Origin: Chrysopilus asiliformis
Lineage: Eukaryota > Arthropoda > Insecta > Diptera > Rhagionidae
Direction of reading: 5' to 3'
Assembly (NCBI GenBank): GCA_964034945.1
Contig: OZ035962.1
Coordinates: forward strand, 26,843,530 to 26,907,529
Length of the DNA: 64,000 nt
This document shows positions 52,001 to 63,707 of the stretch, in pieces (positions within the stretch are counted from its first letter, which is position 1; every line of letters starts with the position of its first letter). Under the pieces are notes generated by a model, which was not told the DNA's origin, did not search any database, and worked only from the letters and a program-made list of their open reading frames with translations. The position numbers were made by a program, and so were the translations under genes.

Positions 52001-54931
52001 ATTTTAACACTATTTGAAACATTTTTTGCGTTTTATTTTTCAGTTGTAAAATTGTTCGATAAATAAAAATTAACATACATAATTTTTAGTCAAAAGTCGG
52101 TTATTTTTTAGCTTCATTAGGTGCAATAAAAAATATGGAACATAAAATCTATGTTTTATAAAACAAAAATGCTTAAATATCTAAAACGCATATCTTTCTG
52201 AGAAAAGATTATTCATCAAACTTGAACTTACACCCTAAATACAACTCACATATACTAAACACAATTTTATAAAAATTTTCGAAATACATTTTTTTATATT
52301 TCCTAAAAAACAACAAAAACCAATGCATCCTAAGCTAATACTTACCTCTGAATATAAATCAGTGAATGTTAATGTTTCATAACTTAAATCGATTATATCT
52401 TGCTCCAAGCCATAAACATCAGAATTCGTCCTTGGATTCTTAAAGGATTCCTGTTCATTAATATGCTTATCGTACATCTTAAAATAATTGTTAATTGCTT
52501 CAGTGACATCGAGTCCTTTTGTCACGAGCAACATTCTAAAAAAAAAATAAAAAATGTCGCAAACTCTTTAGTTTTTTAGTCAAACAGTTTAAAGCGATTT
52601 TATCACCTTGTGCCCTCCTTTTTCTTTTTAATGGCGAAACCGACAACATCTGCGATGGCCGTGTATGATTTTTTATTTCCATTCTTCGATATCGGGACAC
52701 TTGGAGGCAATGCTTTTTGTGCCAACGAATTGATTTCTTCCTTCTCTGATGATAATGAAACGAATTTTTTCCATTTTTTGTAACATAATACTAATCTTAT
52801 GTACGATACGAATTCGTTGCATTGATGTTTGTAGGTACCAGATAGAAATTTCCTACAAAAAAATAAACGTAAAAATATTTTCATTGCCTCAAATATTACT
52901 AAGCGAATTCTTACTGAAATATCGGATAAAGAATGACTGAATTATCTTTATATTCATCGGAGTTAAATTCAATTTTGAGTAATGTCATAAGTATCGATGC
53001 TGTATCCTGATTGAATAAAATTATCAACGATGAGACTATTTCGTTGATTTCTCTATGCAGTCTGGGTTTCTCCATATCATTTTCATCAATTAATTTTCTA
53101 ACGTGTTCGCATTTGTATTTTATGTACAATGCCATAATTTTAACAAACGTATAATTGAATTTCAGATCATATTGAAGCTGAAATGTTAAAAAAAAGAACA
53201 TTAGAAATGTGGGAAACAGTTTAGTTATTTTCTATGTGTACATCATTGTTGTACAAAATTTAAAAAAAAAATGTGTTAAATATATTCAACTTACATCCTT
53301 TGTTTCGTCATTAGAGAATTTGATTTCTTTTAACCAAATTACTAAATTCTTCCATAATATTGCTCTGACAGATGTTGGAATGATTTCTGTTGTTGTTTTT
53401 AGCAATTCTTCATACAATTCCTCCACCTTCTCATTCAAAGCCTTTGATGTTGTGCAACTTCCATTCATATAGAAAATTATACCACGAGCCCGATGCTGTA
53501 TCTCCAAGAATCTCTTATTCTTTTTCGCTGCAAATAATTAAAAGTTCAGTTGATTTAAAAATTTAGACAAGCCAGTTGATAAAATGTTAAAATCTTTAAC
53601 AAATCGTTTATTCGATCAAATCACAATCTATAATAAAATTTAAATGTTTTTTTTGTTCTTCTTCTGCGATTGCCATTAAAATCCAATTCAAATTGCCTGA
53701 GAACTTATTATGTACAATATTATTAAAATACTCTCTACCATTAATCTATATTATAAATTTGTTCAAATTGAATTTCAATTAAAAAGTTTGTCGGCCTCGA
53801 CCATACCATGATTTTTAAATTGAATTTAAATCAAAAATTTCAAACGATTGAGGTCGTCTGAGTCTACACGCGTGAAAAAAAAAAATCATTTAAGCGCATC
53901 TTGAAATTTGAAACTCCGTCGATAAAACAGAAATTGTATCGAATTTAGCCATACTAATATCCACGAAATCACAATATAAAAAAATGTGTAGCAATTCACA
54001 AACGGCAAAAAAATGAAATTGGATGGTGGTAAAAGACGATGCCCAGAGGTACAATGCGTTTAATCGTTTAACCGCAAGTTGTTCCATAAAAAAAACTCTT
54101 GAAATTTTATAAAAATTAATTTCAGTTTATACAAAAATTCAACTAATGGTTATTTGCTCCAACCAAACTTTGCAACCTAGGCTCACCTTAAATTATTTAA
54201 GCTCCAGAATTTCTACGATTTAAGCAGGCTAAGATCAACCTAATTTTTAAAGAATAGTTTGCGCAAACAGGCTCAAAGCCCAATTCAGACTAACGATTGC
54301 GATTACGAATTCATATATCTACTGTCTACTGTATATATTACAAATTTTTCTCTATTTTTTAAAATTTAAAGCATTTAGTTTTTTAAAACATGCGATACTA
54401 AAAAACATGTAGGTTTATTGTTGTCGCGAGCGTGCAATACTCGTTGCTACATTCCTAGAAACAAAAAATAGGGAATAGAAGCAAGTTTTTCCCAGGAATC
54501 ATATACGAGTGTAACAGAAATGTGTGCGTAATAATCCTCAAAGGCCGCATTTCCCGACAAATTCAAGAGCTTTGCTTTCTTTCTTTCTTAGCACACCCTG
54601 AAGGAAGAACGCTTGGACTTCTTTCTCGAGTTGAGGGAAAACAACTTCAAATGTAGCTGGGACCATAGCCACACAACAACGCCATATACAACAATCTGAA
54701 TGTGCGACGATTTGCGCATAAGAGAAAATTAATCACGAGCTCCACTGTTCGTTTGGCTTCTAGCTTATCAAAAAAATCCCAATCATGTTTAATGTTTACA
54801 CCACGAATTTAAATAAATTGAACAAAAGACAATGAGCTATGACTGAATTTACCTCTCTTGATGTATCTCGCCTCTGTATCGTCATCGTCCGACCCTGATG
54901 AACTGATCGACCAGCAAGTATCATCGTCCAT
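34024..54931 (-). CDS. Giant Ser/Lys/Glu-rich protein with SUMO-interaction-like motifs (unrecognised)
   Basis: Six exons on the minus strand: 54931-54853, 53527-53295, 53177-52915, 52852-52607, 52535-52346, 49698-34024. They give 16,686 nt (5561 aa) with all phases closing. The last exon codes 5225 residues without a stop. Residues about 27-300 are hydrophobic-helical and probably folded. Two strong SIM-like patterns follow: IILIDDDDD (about 458) and VLEIISSDDDDE (about 545); VEIIEIE and ETIDLT occur later. Most of the protein is charged, low-complexity and Ser/Lys/Glu/Thr-rich, with SESK/SSK repeats at about 2146-2522. A second helical block (about 4443-4607, LILKYASSLELAK through FLHKDLVETELI) precedes an acidic tail, then Gln- and His-rich segments. 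Nuclear SUMO-linked scaffolding is inference; I do not recognise an orthologue. The ATG at 54931 heads a short acidic exon, MDDDTCWSISSSGSDDDD. Confidence 0.88.
50300..50450 (-). repeat. Dispersed repeat copy related to 23330-23470
   Basis: Read on the minus strand, it gives TTGACCCACTTCCACT ... CGATGACGATACAATACT ... ACTACTTCG ... ATCCTGTACGGATAACG. This is the same order as the leader and first unit of the 122-bp array, with moderate divergence. Only one unit is present here. Confidence 0.7.
50670..51545. repeat. Degenerate TTGTTGATTG(AAGA) repeat field
   Basis: TTGTTGATTG or close variants recur roughly a dozen times, irregularly spaced (for example 50678, 50696, 50971, 51445, 51470, 51535). 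They lie within the intron and are non-coding; looks like a decayed satellite. Confidence 0.5.
50772..50907. mobile_element. Harbinger-like MITE (130 bp, TAA duplication)
   Basis: GGGCCTATTTCATCAGTGCT (50775) is inverted at the right end (to 50904) with a few mismatches over about 37 bp. TAA stands at 50772-50774 and 50905-50907. GGGCCTRTTTCA termini with TWA duplications are typical of PIF/Harbinger MITEs. Confidence 0.75.
51826..51853. repeat. Perfect 11-bp inverted repeat GCTTAAATGCA
   Basis: GCTTAAATGCA - 6-base loop - TGCATTTAAGC, followed by further TGCATTTA/TTTAATGCA words to about 51915. Non-coding, in the large intron of the giant gene. Confidence 0.8.
53528..54852. other. First intron of the giant gene
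   Basis: 1.3 kb of AT-rich sequence without recognised coding capacity. Its boundaries are set by phase (one base carried from exon 1). Confidence 0.5.
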
Positions 54932-56001
54932 GGTTGTTTGAAAATAAATTTGGATTTCCTCTCAATATAACTCACATTTATTACTGTGCAGCCCAACTAA
55001 ATACTCTGCAACCCAGTTCTGTTAACTATTTATTGAAATTGTCATTTCTGGGTAGGTAATTGCCCACAGTGCTCACGCGTTTTGTGGTCCCAAGCGTACT
55101 TTTCACCTTTAATTTCCATTTAGGTTAGGCGCAAACATCTGCCATTAAATAAATCACGTAATCTACACAATTGTAATGTCATTACTTCACTGTTTACTAC
55201 GAATTTTTTCCAAACATTAGCGTGAAAATCAAAACCAAAAAAGGATAAACACGAAAAGAATCCCTTCAAATTTTCACACCCGCAACTAAACTGGAAATTT
55301 CACCACAAAAAAGGTCAAAATCTGGCGAATTTTCAGCACCGAATATCACGCCGAAATTCACGTAATTCTAGAAATTCTTTATGTTCTACTATGCTGAAGG
55401 GCTTGAGTAAACTTATGCTATGTTTTTAATGTGGAATTGAACCAAGTTTAGTACTAATTCCGCCACAAATTCTGCTTTTTCACTAAACACTTCGACAGCG
55501 ATTTCCATTAAGCGAGTTATATAGCTTTCCCTTTCTTTCGGCTTTCTGTTGCATTCGCACCAGTCTTGAGAACCAAAAAACCTAATTTATACCGACAGTG
55601 TGGTGTGTAGAGCCCAGATTCCTTGCCCACCATGGCCGCCAAATTGTACCCTGCTTTTGACAATTACCCAAAAAATGGCGGACCTAAAAGTACTCTATAC
55701 TTAAAAGGCGTGTTTTTTTATTATGGTCCGAACCAAAAGTGGTCCAATCGAATCGGTACGAAAAACTTAATTTATTGTTTAATGTAACTGAATCGGTAAA
55801 AAACTCATGTCTGAGGTATCAAAAAATTTTGGAAAGTCTTAGTTTTTTTAATCAATTGAAAAATTCTTTATAGATTGTTCTACTATGGAGAACAAGCTGA
55901 TCTAACTGGCCTAATAGACTTGTAATTGGAGCTAATAGACTGTCCAACTCAGTAGGACAATATATTAAGTGCTAATATCAACTTTCTACATTATAGTCTC
56001 T
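54932..56001. other. Upstream flank of the giant gene
   Basis: Non-coding; presumably contains the promoter and 5' UTR. No clear TATA box was identified. Confidence 0.4.
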
Positions 56002-56222
56002 GGGCCTTACCAATGACCCATGACTAATTTAGTAACAGCTTTTGGTGTGTGCGAAACGGGCTATTTGCTTGCTAATTTCGGTTCAAATCCTAGTTTTTAT
56101 TGAAAAGTTTTAAATTCGCTGTGATAAATGTGTGAAAACTTACTAGAATTAGCAAGCAAATAGCCCGTTTCGCACACACCAAAAGCTGTTACTAAGTTAG
56201 TCACGGGTCATTGGCAAGGCCC
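56002..56222. mobile_element. Foldback element, ~78-bp arms
   Basis: GGGCCTTACCAATGACCCAT (56002) pairs with the inverted right arm ending GGCAAGGCCC at 56222. The arms share GTGTGCGAAACGGGCTATTT and differ at about five positions. The central loop (about 60 bp) includes GGTTCAAATCC, which resembles a tRNA B-box but has no accompanying A-box that I can see. It stands in the spacer between the divergent giant gene and IER3IP1. Confidence 0.85.
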
Positions 56223-56738
56223 TCTATGTTTAACAACCACTTTTGATTTGGTTTGTGTTTTGTTTATGTTTTCAGTTTTTTGAAGATTATTACCTAGTAT
56301 AACAAAATGTCTTATTTGAACTGTCGTTCTACTTTAATGATTCCAATATTTGCGAAGATGCACGTAAATATGAATTAAAATAATAAATATTTCTACTAAT
56401 ATTTTGAATTTAGCACCTAATGTAGCATTTCGCATCAAACAGCGAGAAAGCAACTCGACATCTGGCATTTGCGTGTTGGCAAATAAACAAGCAAACTAAG
56501 GAAAACAAGTTTGTGCTGTCTGCTTTTCCCACACAGTCTAAATTGGCCATTCGGACTAGTAGTGTTGTTGTTTACCTGTCACAAATCAACCGCTTGTCAT
56601 TGAATATTACTCAATCCAACAACAATACGACTAGTATGAGCGCGATGCAATCATGTGGGAGAAAGAGAGGAAGTCAGCTTCATTTTGTTTTGAACGTGGT
56701 TTAAGGATTTATTAATTAGAAAACTGCACAATTAAAAT
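56223..56738. other. Upstream flank of IER3IP1
   Basis: Non-coding, presumably promoter and 5' UTR of IER3IP1. The 63-codon frame at 56513 has no homology and is not called. Confidence 0.4.
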
Positions 56739-57227
56739 ATGTTTACGCTTTGGACGCTAATTGAAGCTTCACTTCTTTGCCTGAATGCCGTTTGTGTACT
56801 ACATGAAGAACGGTTTTTAGCCAAAAGTAAGTTTAGTGCCAGAATTTGAATATAAAACTTGTAACTTCTGGAAAATCCTTTAAAATACTCTTAGCACTGA
56901 ATGCTTATAAAAAGTAAAGTTCGTCCAATTAAATTACGTGTTTATTGATAAATAACGATGTTTGTCAGCTTACTAACATACAAAACATTGAACACCAAAA
57001 AACTCTGACCCATTCTAGTTGGCTGGGGCGCTTCCGCCAATGTCCAGGGATTCGGTGAGCCACCAACGATGAAAGGACAAATGCTGAACCTAGTGAGATC
57101 CATCCGGACAGTCGCCAAAAGTGAGATTCTCTTGGAATATCAAAAACAAACTAACATCTTTTTTCTTTCAGTTCCTCTAATATTCCTTAACATAGTGGCA
57201 ATAGTATTTAAATTACTACTTGGTTGA
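56739..57227 (+). CDS. IER3IP1: Immediate early response 3-interacting protein 1 (Yos1 family)
   Basis: Three exons, 56739-56826, 57019-57120 and 57172-57227, give 246 nt (81 aa; human 82). All phases close. The sequence follows the family end to end: hydrophobic segment LIEASLLCLNAVCVL (about 7-21), then HEERFL, IGWG, MLNLVRSIRTVAKIPL and a second hydrophobic segment ending KLLLG (about 65-81). Known role: small ER/Golgi membrane protein (yeast Yos1) needed for COPII-dependent ER-to-Golgi transport. It is convergent with Blos2, with 54 bp between stop codons. AATAAA on the plus strand at about 57252 lies in that gap. Confidence 0.95.
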
Positions 57228-57281
57228 ATGTTTGTTATAAGTTTATCACAAAATAAAAATAAAATACATTTTTAAACTAAT

Positions 57282-57795
57282 CTATGTGGGCTTTTTCTGT
57301 GCCATTGTCTTAAACTTTGCTTCCAGCGCTATAGAATAGGCGTCTAACCTGTACGCTGCCGCTTCTAGTTTGTCCACGATCTCATCTATCTCGTCAATTT
57401 GGTCCATGAATGGTTTCTATAACGACGTATATAGCATATCGTGAGTACACGTAAATCCTGGAATTTTTCTTAGTACTGCTTACCAGATCGTTGAGTTTGT
57501 TGTTGAGTTCCACCGTAGAAGCGGCCAGATTTTCCGCAATTTGCTTCATGTCCGAATATTTGGCCAGAGTAGCTTTGTTCATGTCTTCCAGCAGCTTGTA
57601 ATCTTCCATTGGGGCATTTAATTCATTTGTGATGTACTCGTCAGTCTTCCGGAACATTTTTGTGGCCAATTTGCTTAGGTTGGGATCGTGGGGATTTAGC
57701 GCTTCGAAACTGGAGGTACTGGTTGAAAGTGTTGGGCCTCCTCTTATGGGAGAATCCATTGCGCCAGCCCCAGTTTCACTGAAGTTTATTTCCAT
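57282..57795 (-). CDS. Blos2: Biogenesis of lysosome-related organelles complex 1 subunit 2
   Basis: Two exons on the minus strand, 57795-57484 and 57416-57282, give 447 nt (148 aa; human BLOC1S2 is 142). The phase-0 junction joins LNDL to KPFMDQID. The N-terminal 35-40 residues are Ser/Thr-rich and variable. The core is coiled-coil, with family blocks MFRKTDEYI, EDYKLLEDMNK, KYSDMKQIA, MDQIDEIDEI and AAYRLDAYSIALEAKFK. It is a subunit of BLOC-1 and, in animals, BORC, acting in endosome-to-lysosome-related organelle sorting and lysosome positioning. Its 3' end must overlap or abut the IER3IP1 transcript. Confidence 0.95.
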
Positions 57796-59236
57796 TGAAT
57801 AATTTATATTAGGCGTTATCCAATATTTAACAGTAATCGATTTTTGTGAAATCGTGCAGTACCTGAAATGGTGATATTTTTCGAAACTTTAGTGTGTTTT
57901 TTAAAAAGTAATCGGGATGACTTCTACCTTCCCCTTGGAAATTGGTTTTACAAAGATCTTCGACCCAAATCGTCAAAAACAAATCTACTCGAATAGACAA
58001 ACGTCAAAATCGTTTTATTCTGGTGTTACCAGTTCATATTTTGGGGCGTGTGCGAAACGGTCTAATTCTATGACCACATGTCTTGCTTCCACCGGAGTCA
58101 CTAGAAAAGTCAGTAGCTAGGACGAAAAGTTGTGTAGGGAAAGAAACGAAATCAACCTCTCCCAAGGTGCAAAGCCGTTTTATTGGACGACACAAGTGCA
58201 CATATAAAATCCTACCTTGTGAAGTTTAGGAAATTTTCGGTTTTAATAGCTCATCAGTCTTCGGACACACGCATTCAAAGATATGTGAAAGAAAAAAGCG
58301 TAAGGAGCTAAACCGAATGCGAGTGTTAATTTGGCGCAAACAGTTGACGCTCCAATTCAAAAAAAAATTTCAATCTCGGCGTCATTCAGGACTAAATTTC
58401 AGAATTTAGTGTAGTGGTGTAAACGGTCGTGCAACTTGAATTTTGTGTCACAGAAAAATATATTCGGAATAAGTGTCCGATGTAAACGGCGTCTTAAACT
58501 AGTATTAGCAATTTTCTCATGATTTTATTACATCTATTTCCATTTTTAGTTTCAAGCGTATTTCAAAAGAAGGAAATTATTCATTAAATTTAAAAACATC
58601 GAAAATACATGTCATCGTAAATAGCTCTGAAATATAAACATATTAGAAAAGGATTAGGTTTTAAATTGGAATAAATAAAATCAGTATAAAACATTTTAAG
58701 CTCCATATAAAGCACATAAAACATTTATTTTTATTATGTTTTGTTTGATTATTTCCATTTTTCCAAATATTTATACAGTCTATATTAGTATAATTTTATA
58801 TTTTGATTTATTTAATAAACTTGCAGTACAGAGCATTTTTTTCCTTTTTGTGTGATTCTCTTAAGATCAAATAAATAAAGTGAAGTGAGTTTCGTTTTTA
58901 TTAACGTTACTTAAATGTTAAATAGCAATTTTTTCGAGTTGTTTTGGCAACTTCAAGACATGCCATTTGTTTGGAACTAAAACTTTAAAAAATACATAAA
59001 ATTGTATTATTTTTATATTGAAAAACAAAAAAAAAATATATGAGAAAAAGATTTCTCAACAACTACATATATACTGTTTTTCGAGATAAGAAATATCTAA
59101 TTGTTATTGTATTCAGAATTATAATTATTATTAATAATATGGTCCCATTATAAAAATATATTTTTACATTATTGATGGGACTTTTAACAGTCCATTCATA
59201 ATTTTACATTTTCAAGTTGAAGAAATGAGAAATATA
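57796..59236. other. Gene-free region upstream of Blos2
   Basis: AT-rich. A phrase GTGTGCGAAACGG at about 58049 matches the foldback element arm at 56002-56222. No gene recognised. Confidence 0.45.
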
Positions 59237-59352
59237 TACAGTACACTCGCGATTATATGAACATGAAATTTTAAGCTGTTCTTATAACAGAGTATTTAAT
59301 CAATCTTAAATATTTTCTATGTATTTAATACAGCTGTTGCGAGTCTACTGTA
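59237..59352. mobile_element. pogo/Tigger-like MITE (112 bp)
   Basis: TA on each side (59237-59238, 59351-59352). Termini CAGTACACTCGCGA and, inverted, CAGTAGACTCGCAA. The CAGTANACTC start and TA duplication are typical of Tc1/mariner-pogo MITEs. Non-coding. Confidence 0.6.
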
Positions 59353-61369
59353 TTCGGAATTGTATATATTTATTCCAAATTACACGGGAATAAAGTTTAG
59401 AAAAATTGAAAGTTTCCAAAACCGTACAATCGAGGTATGAAGGAGAACTGTACTAATTGAAACCATTGCAGATGTATTAAAATCGCAATCGTTTCTAGAA
59501 ATTTGAATTTTAAAAATTCGATAGTTAAATATTATTTTTCTTTCATTAAATACGATTCATAACTAACATCTTGGTTTGTATATTTTTGGAAAAAAGTTTG
59601 AACTATACACTTTGTAAATTTATAAAGCTGTAAAAAGTAAGTTGAATCTCTAATTTAAAATTCATGGTTTAAAACTCGTACAGCTGAGCAAACGACTTTA
59701 TAAATTTCTATATTCAAAAACTTTTGGTTGAATTTTGTAAATTTTATATCTGTACCTCGGAGGTATGTCCTAGACCAATTGTAAAAGGGGCTTGTTCAAA
59801 ATACTATCCTGTAAAGTTAGGGGAATGGAGATTGTGTTGTATATCTCGGAGGTACAGGTATAGCCATATATTTTCTTTTAATATACTCCTGAAAATTTGT
59901 AGAAAACCTTAAATAACATAAAAATTTATCGTATATAAACTGTAAATAGAAATGTATATAATGTTTAAACATTTATTAAAGTTTTTCATTCCAAGTAAAG
60001 TTTCTTTGCATAATTATTTCTGTTTTTTATAACATCACAGTTATCAAAAAGGCAATAAAATTTTTTATATTTAAATATATATAAATTATAAAATAATGAT
60101 TTTTATTTACAAAATTCGGAATAATATTCTTTTATTATTTTTTTTTTGTTAAAAATTGAAGGATTTATATGAATACATTTTTGTTTATGAAAAAAATTTA
60201 CAAGAAATTTATACCAATTCGCAAGTTTTTATCGACATTTGATGTCAAATGTCAAAACAACACTAATTTTTTTATGAAATTTACATTTATTTTCAAATCG
60301 ATTAAAACATGCGAGTTGATACATCTTGATAAAGAAAAATAAAAATCCTTAGATTTTTAATATAAATCCTTAAGTTTTTAACCGTGTACGGAAAATGAAA
60401 GCTTTATTATAAAAAAGTTTTTTTTTATGAAAAAAAGGTCGGTAATTTTTTACAGGACGGTGTTTTTATTATAATAAATATATTTTTCTCTCTTAAATTA
60501 ACTATTGTTTCAATTATTCAGAACGCAACTCTCTTTTCTCTAAATTTTTCAACATTTTATTCCATATTTTTCACGGCCTTTTAAAAGTACATAAAAATTT
60601 ACAGTAAAACATTTTCTTTTTACTGTAAATTTTTTCTTTGATTTCAAAACATCTCAAAGTATATTTGAAATACTTTTGAAATATTCAAACTTGCCCAGCA
60701 TTAAATTTTTTATCATTCTAAAAATCCGTTGTCAAAAGCCATTCACTAATTTTTGGATCTAAAATTCTAGCAACTTAAGTGATTTGTTTAAAATTTTTAT
60801 TAATTTCGTCCGATTGTGAATTCTAAGTACCCTTTATGTTAAAAATATAAAAGTAGTTTTTTTTTTCTAAAATGGCATTAAGTTCTAATTCATCAACAAT
60901 TCGTTTTTCAACTTTTTTGCAAAATCGTTTTTTAACCATTACAATTCGATAATACCTGTACCATAAAGTAACCTATTCGTGACTACGATTACAAAAAAAA
61001 ATAAAGTTTAAGAGATCCTGAAAAACTCGCGCTTGCCCTCCTTTTCCTCACCTCATTGCGAGCTCTGATATTCCCTAATTACGCCGCTGATACAAAGATG
61101 GGAATTACTCTGTAAAAAACCGCCATTAACGATATAAGAATGAGCAACTTTTTGTAGAAAAATTCATAAAAATTTAAATTTTAACGGACAAATTTTTATT
61201 TCTTTTCAAGGTGGTGATGATAAAATTGCTAAATTCGCTTTGATATAAAAAATCAAGTACCTAATGGTAACAATATAAACTAATTGGTTATAATTTTCTG
61301 TTTCCCCATATCAAAAAAATATCCATACTAATTGTCTTATGTTTGTACACTCCCAGGAAAACAGAGCAA
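59353..61369. other. Very AT-rich gene-free region
   Basis: No gene. One 62-codon frame (59724-59912) without homology spans an imperfect inverted pair CTGTACCTCGGAG / CTCGGAGGTACAGG. Confidence 0.45.
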
Positions 61370-61892
61370 TACAGTGGAATCTCGGTTCATGAACGTAATC
61401 CATTATTGAAGATTGTTCACAAACCAATACGTTCACAAATCGAAATAATTCTTCCTCATAAACCAATGTGACTTCAATTAACCCGTTTCCGAGCATCAGA
61501 AGATTGGATACCCAAACCTATAATTTATCCTGAAAAATATATAAAAATTTTACTGAGAGTGAATTAAATCAATAACCAAAATTAAGACGATATAAAGATA
61601 TTTGATTTTCACAGACAAGGATTGTAGGGCGTCAGACAAAATTAATAGGAGCTTTTCTCTTTTTCCTAATATATTTCGAAATACCACTAAACTCTGATTG
61701 AAATTCATCTCAACCCCAAAATCGAAATTGCCCAAAAATCGGAATTTCGTTCACCAATCGAAACATGGTTCACGAATCGAGCCATTTTTTCGGCTCAAAG
61801 GTAGTTTACGAGCCGAAGCGTTTACAAAACGAAATGTTCACAAACAGAAATGTTCACAAACCGAAACGTTCACGGACCGAGGTTCCACTGTA
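61370..61892. mobile_element. pogo/Tigger-like MITE (519 bp)
   Basis: TA target duplication (61370-61371, 61891-61892) brackets CAGTGGAATCTCGGTTCATG and the inverted copy reading CAGTGGAACCTCGGTCCGTG. Multiple GTTCACAAACCGAAA-like words fill the right part (61745-61880), a common subterminal feature of Tigger/pogo elements. No transposase frame. Confidence 0.8.
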
Positions 61893-63383
61893 CTTTGAAT
61901 AAAATTGAACACTCCTCATTTTGTGTCAATTCACTGTGTTTTCAAATGAATGAAATATTTATCATAAGAAAATATTATCATAAGAAACTCATAAGTGTAG
62001 GAAATGATTGTCAAAGAAGTGAACACAAAACGTTAGCACGCAAAATGATATGTTTACCGTTATTTTATTGACATTCGTTTTACATCTAGAACACGACGTG
62101 AGGTGATATTTTATAAACTTTACTCCTTCCGCAAAAAGGAGTTACCTGGTGTTCTTTTCTTTAAGAATTTACCTCTAGTTGTAGAGTTTTTCGCCCATTA
62201 GTTGACATTCGCTAAATATATAACAGTATTATACTTAAGTATTATATTGTTAAAAGAAAAAAACCGAATAATGTTTCGTGACTTCATCAAATTAAGCGAA
62301 ACGAAGTAAATTTAGTTTCTTCCTTAGAACCTTTTCTATGTCACGTCACAACTGTTTTTCTTCTATATTTAATTCATTTTGCAACGGTGTCGGGCCGATT
62401 AAATCGCTCACGATTATTTAGATTTTCATGAAACTTAAACGCCTAGCCGGTTAAAAGTCCTTAATTTAAAATAAATATTCACGTGAATTGGTTTTTTTGA
62501 AATAGCTGTTGTGGTTTTTGAGAAACGCTCACACCGATTTACCAGCGCTGTCTGTTACCAACGTATTCTCGGTTAAGCAAAACAAAAACAATGTGCAAAT
62601 TGTTAAATGTCTAATTAGAATAACATTGTTCAAATAATAGTATTTAAGTGGTAATTATAATAATTAAGGAAAAGCAAATATTTTCACTTGTAACAAAGTA
62701 TAATTCGCTTGTCTCTAAGTGAAACCGTTCTACTTTTCCTATTGCCAAGTGAAATTTTTATGTTCCATTATACTCAATGGCTACATCGCCCGAAGGATTA
62801 AATGAGGTCAAAGTAATTGTAGACGGTATAATATCACACATGTACACATGTATGATATTAAAAAGATTTGAATCTCTTGTGTCGGAATTATGCTTTTCAC
62901 ACATTTTGTTAGCTATTTACCATTTCTAGTTCCCAAAATTCTGTCGAATAATGGCAAATGGCTGTTGAATAAGATATGTATATGGATATGATTATGATAC
63001 CATAGAGTTGATAAAATTAGAATACCATTCAACTGTCTATACCTTACGTATAGTGATATAAAGGACACAAAAATGAAAGTAGAAATTAGGTGTTTATTGA
63101 TTTTTCGATAAGGGAAGTGTCTCATCAAGAGCAAAATAACGACAATGTGAGTCAATCACCTTTTAGAATCATTGTCGGCTATCGTTTTCATAAATTATTA
63201 TCGAATTTTCGTATAACGTAGATATTTTAATATAATCAAAGGGGATTTGGGGTATAGAAACTGATAAATTAGCCCATTTTGTAATTTGTTCATAAAAGTG
63301 TATTAAGTTAATGACACATTAAAACATTTTAAATTAAACATAAGAAAAGCAAAAATTACCCGGGGGCCAATCGTCAAATCATA
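61893..63383. other. Gene-free region
   Basis: AT-rich with no recognised gene or element. Confidence 0.45.
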
Positions 63384-63707
63384 CTAATATATAAAAATGA
63401 GTTGGTGTCTGTCTGTCTGTCTGTTCCTCTTTCACGCAAAAACGGCTGAACCGATTAACTTGAAATTTGACATAAGTGTCTGTGGTAGTTCTGGTTCCAA
63501 CATAGGTATACGGAAAAGTAGCGCAAGGGGTGGGGGGAGTAAGGGGAGGGGGTAAAGTGATCTCGAAACTTAGCTCTTCCTCTATGTCACCCTTTCGCGG
63601 GGAAACTACCGATCCGATTGGCCCGAAGTTTAGCTCCAACATAGCCCATCAAAAAAAAAAAAAAAATTGAAAGAACTTAACCCGATACCGACGGGTATGC
63701 AAGCTAG
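63384..63707 (+). mobile_element. Helitron-like non-autonomous element
   Basis: The left part (ATATATAAAAATGAG then GTCTGTCTGTC, then AACGGCTGAACCGATT) resembles common insect Helitron 5' ends. The right end has a GC hairpin ACCCG-ATACCGA-CGGGT (63680-63696), then seven bases and CTAG (63704-63707) followed by T, the CTRR-T terminus of Helitrons. The exact 5' TC terminus is not clear. Non-coding; the minus-strand frame 63379-63642 is incidental. Confidence 0.6.

Larger units (their letters stand above)
49699..52345. other. 2.6 kb intron of the giant gene
   Basis: Holds a Harbinger-like MITE (50772-50907), a dispersed repeat copy (about 50300-50450), many TTGTTGATTG words (50670-51545) and a TGCATTTAAG palindrome cluster (51826-51915). 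No gene was recognised. Confidence 0.6.

Noticed and set aside
56060..56100. tRNA-like B-box GGTTCAAATCC
   Set aside because: No A-box, no acceptor stem and no cloverleaf. It lies in the loop of a foldback.
57917..58120. 67-codon frame upstream of Blos2
   Set aside because: No homology; it overlaps a foldback-arm phrase shared with 56002-56222.
59724..59912. 62-codon frame with several Cys
   Set aside because: No recognisable motif spacing, and it spans an inverted pair in very AT-rich DNA.
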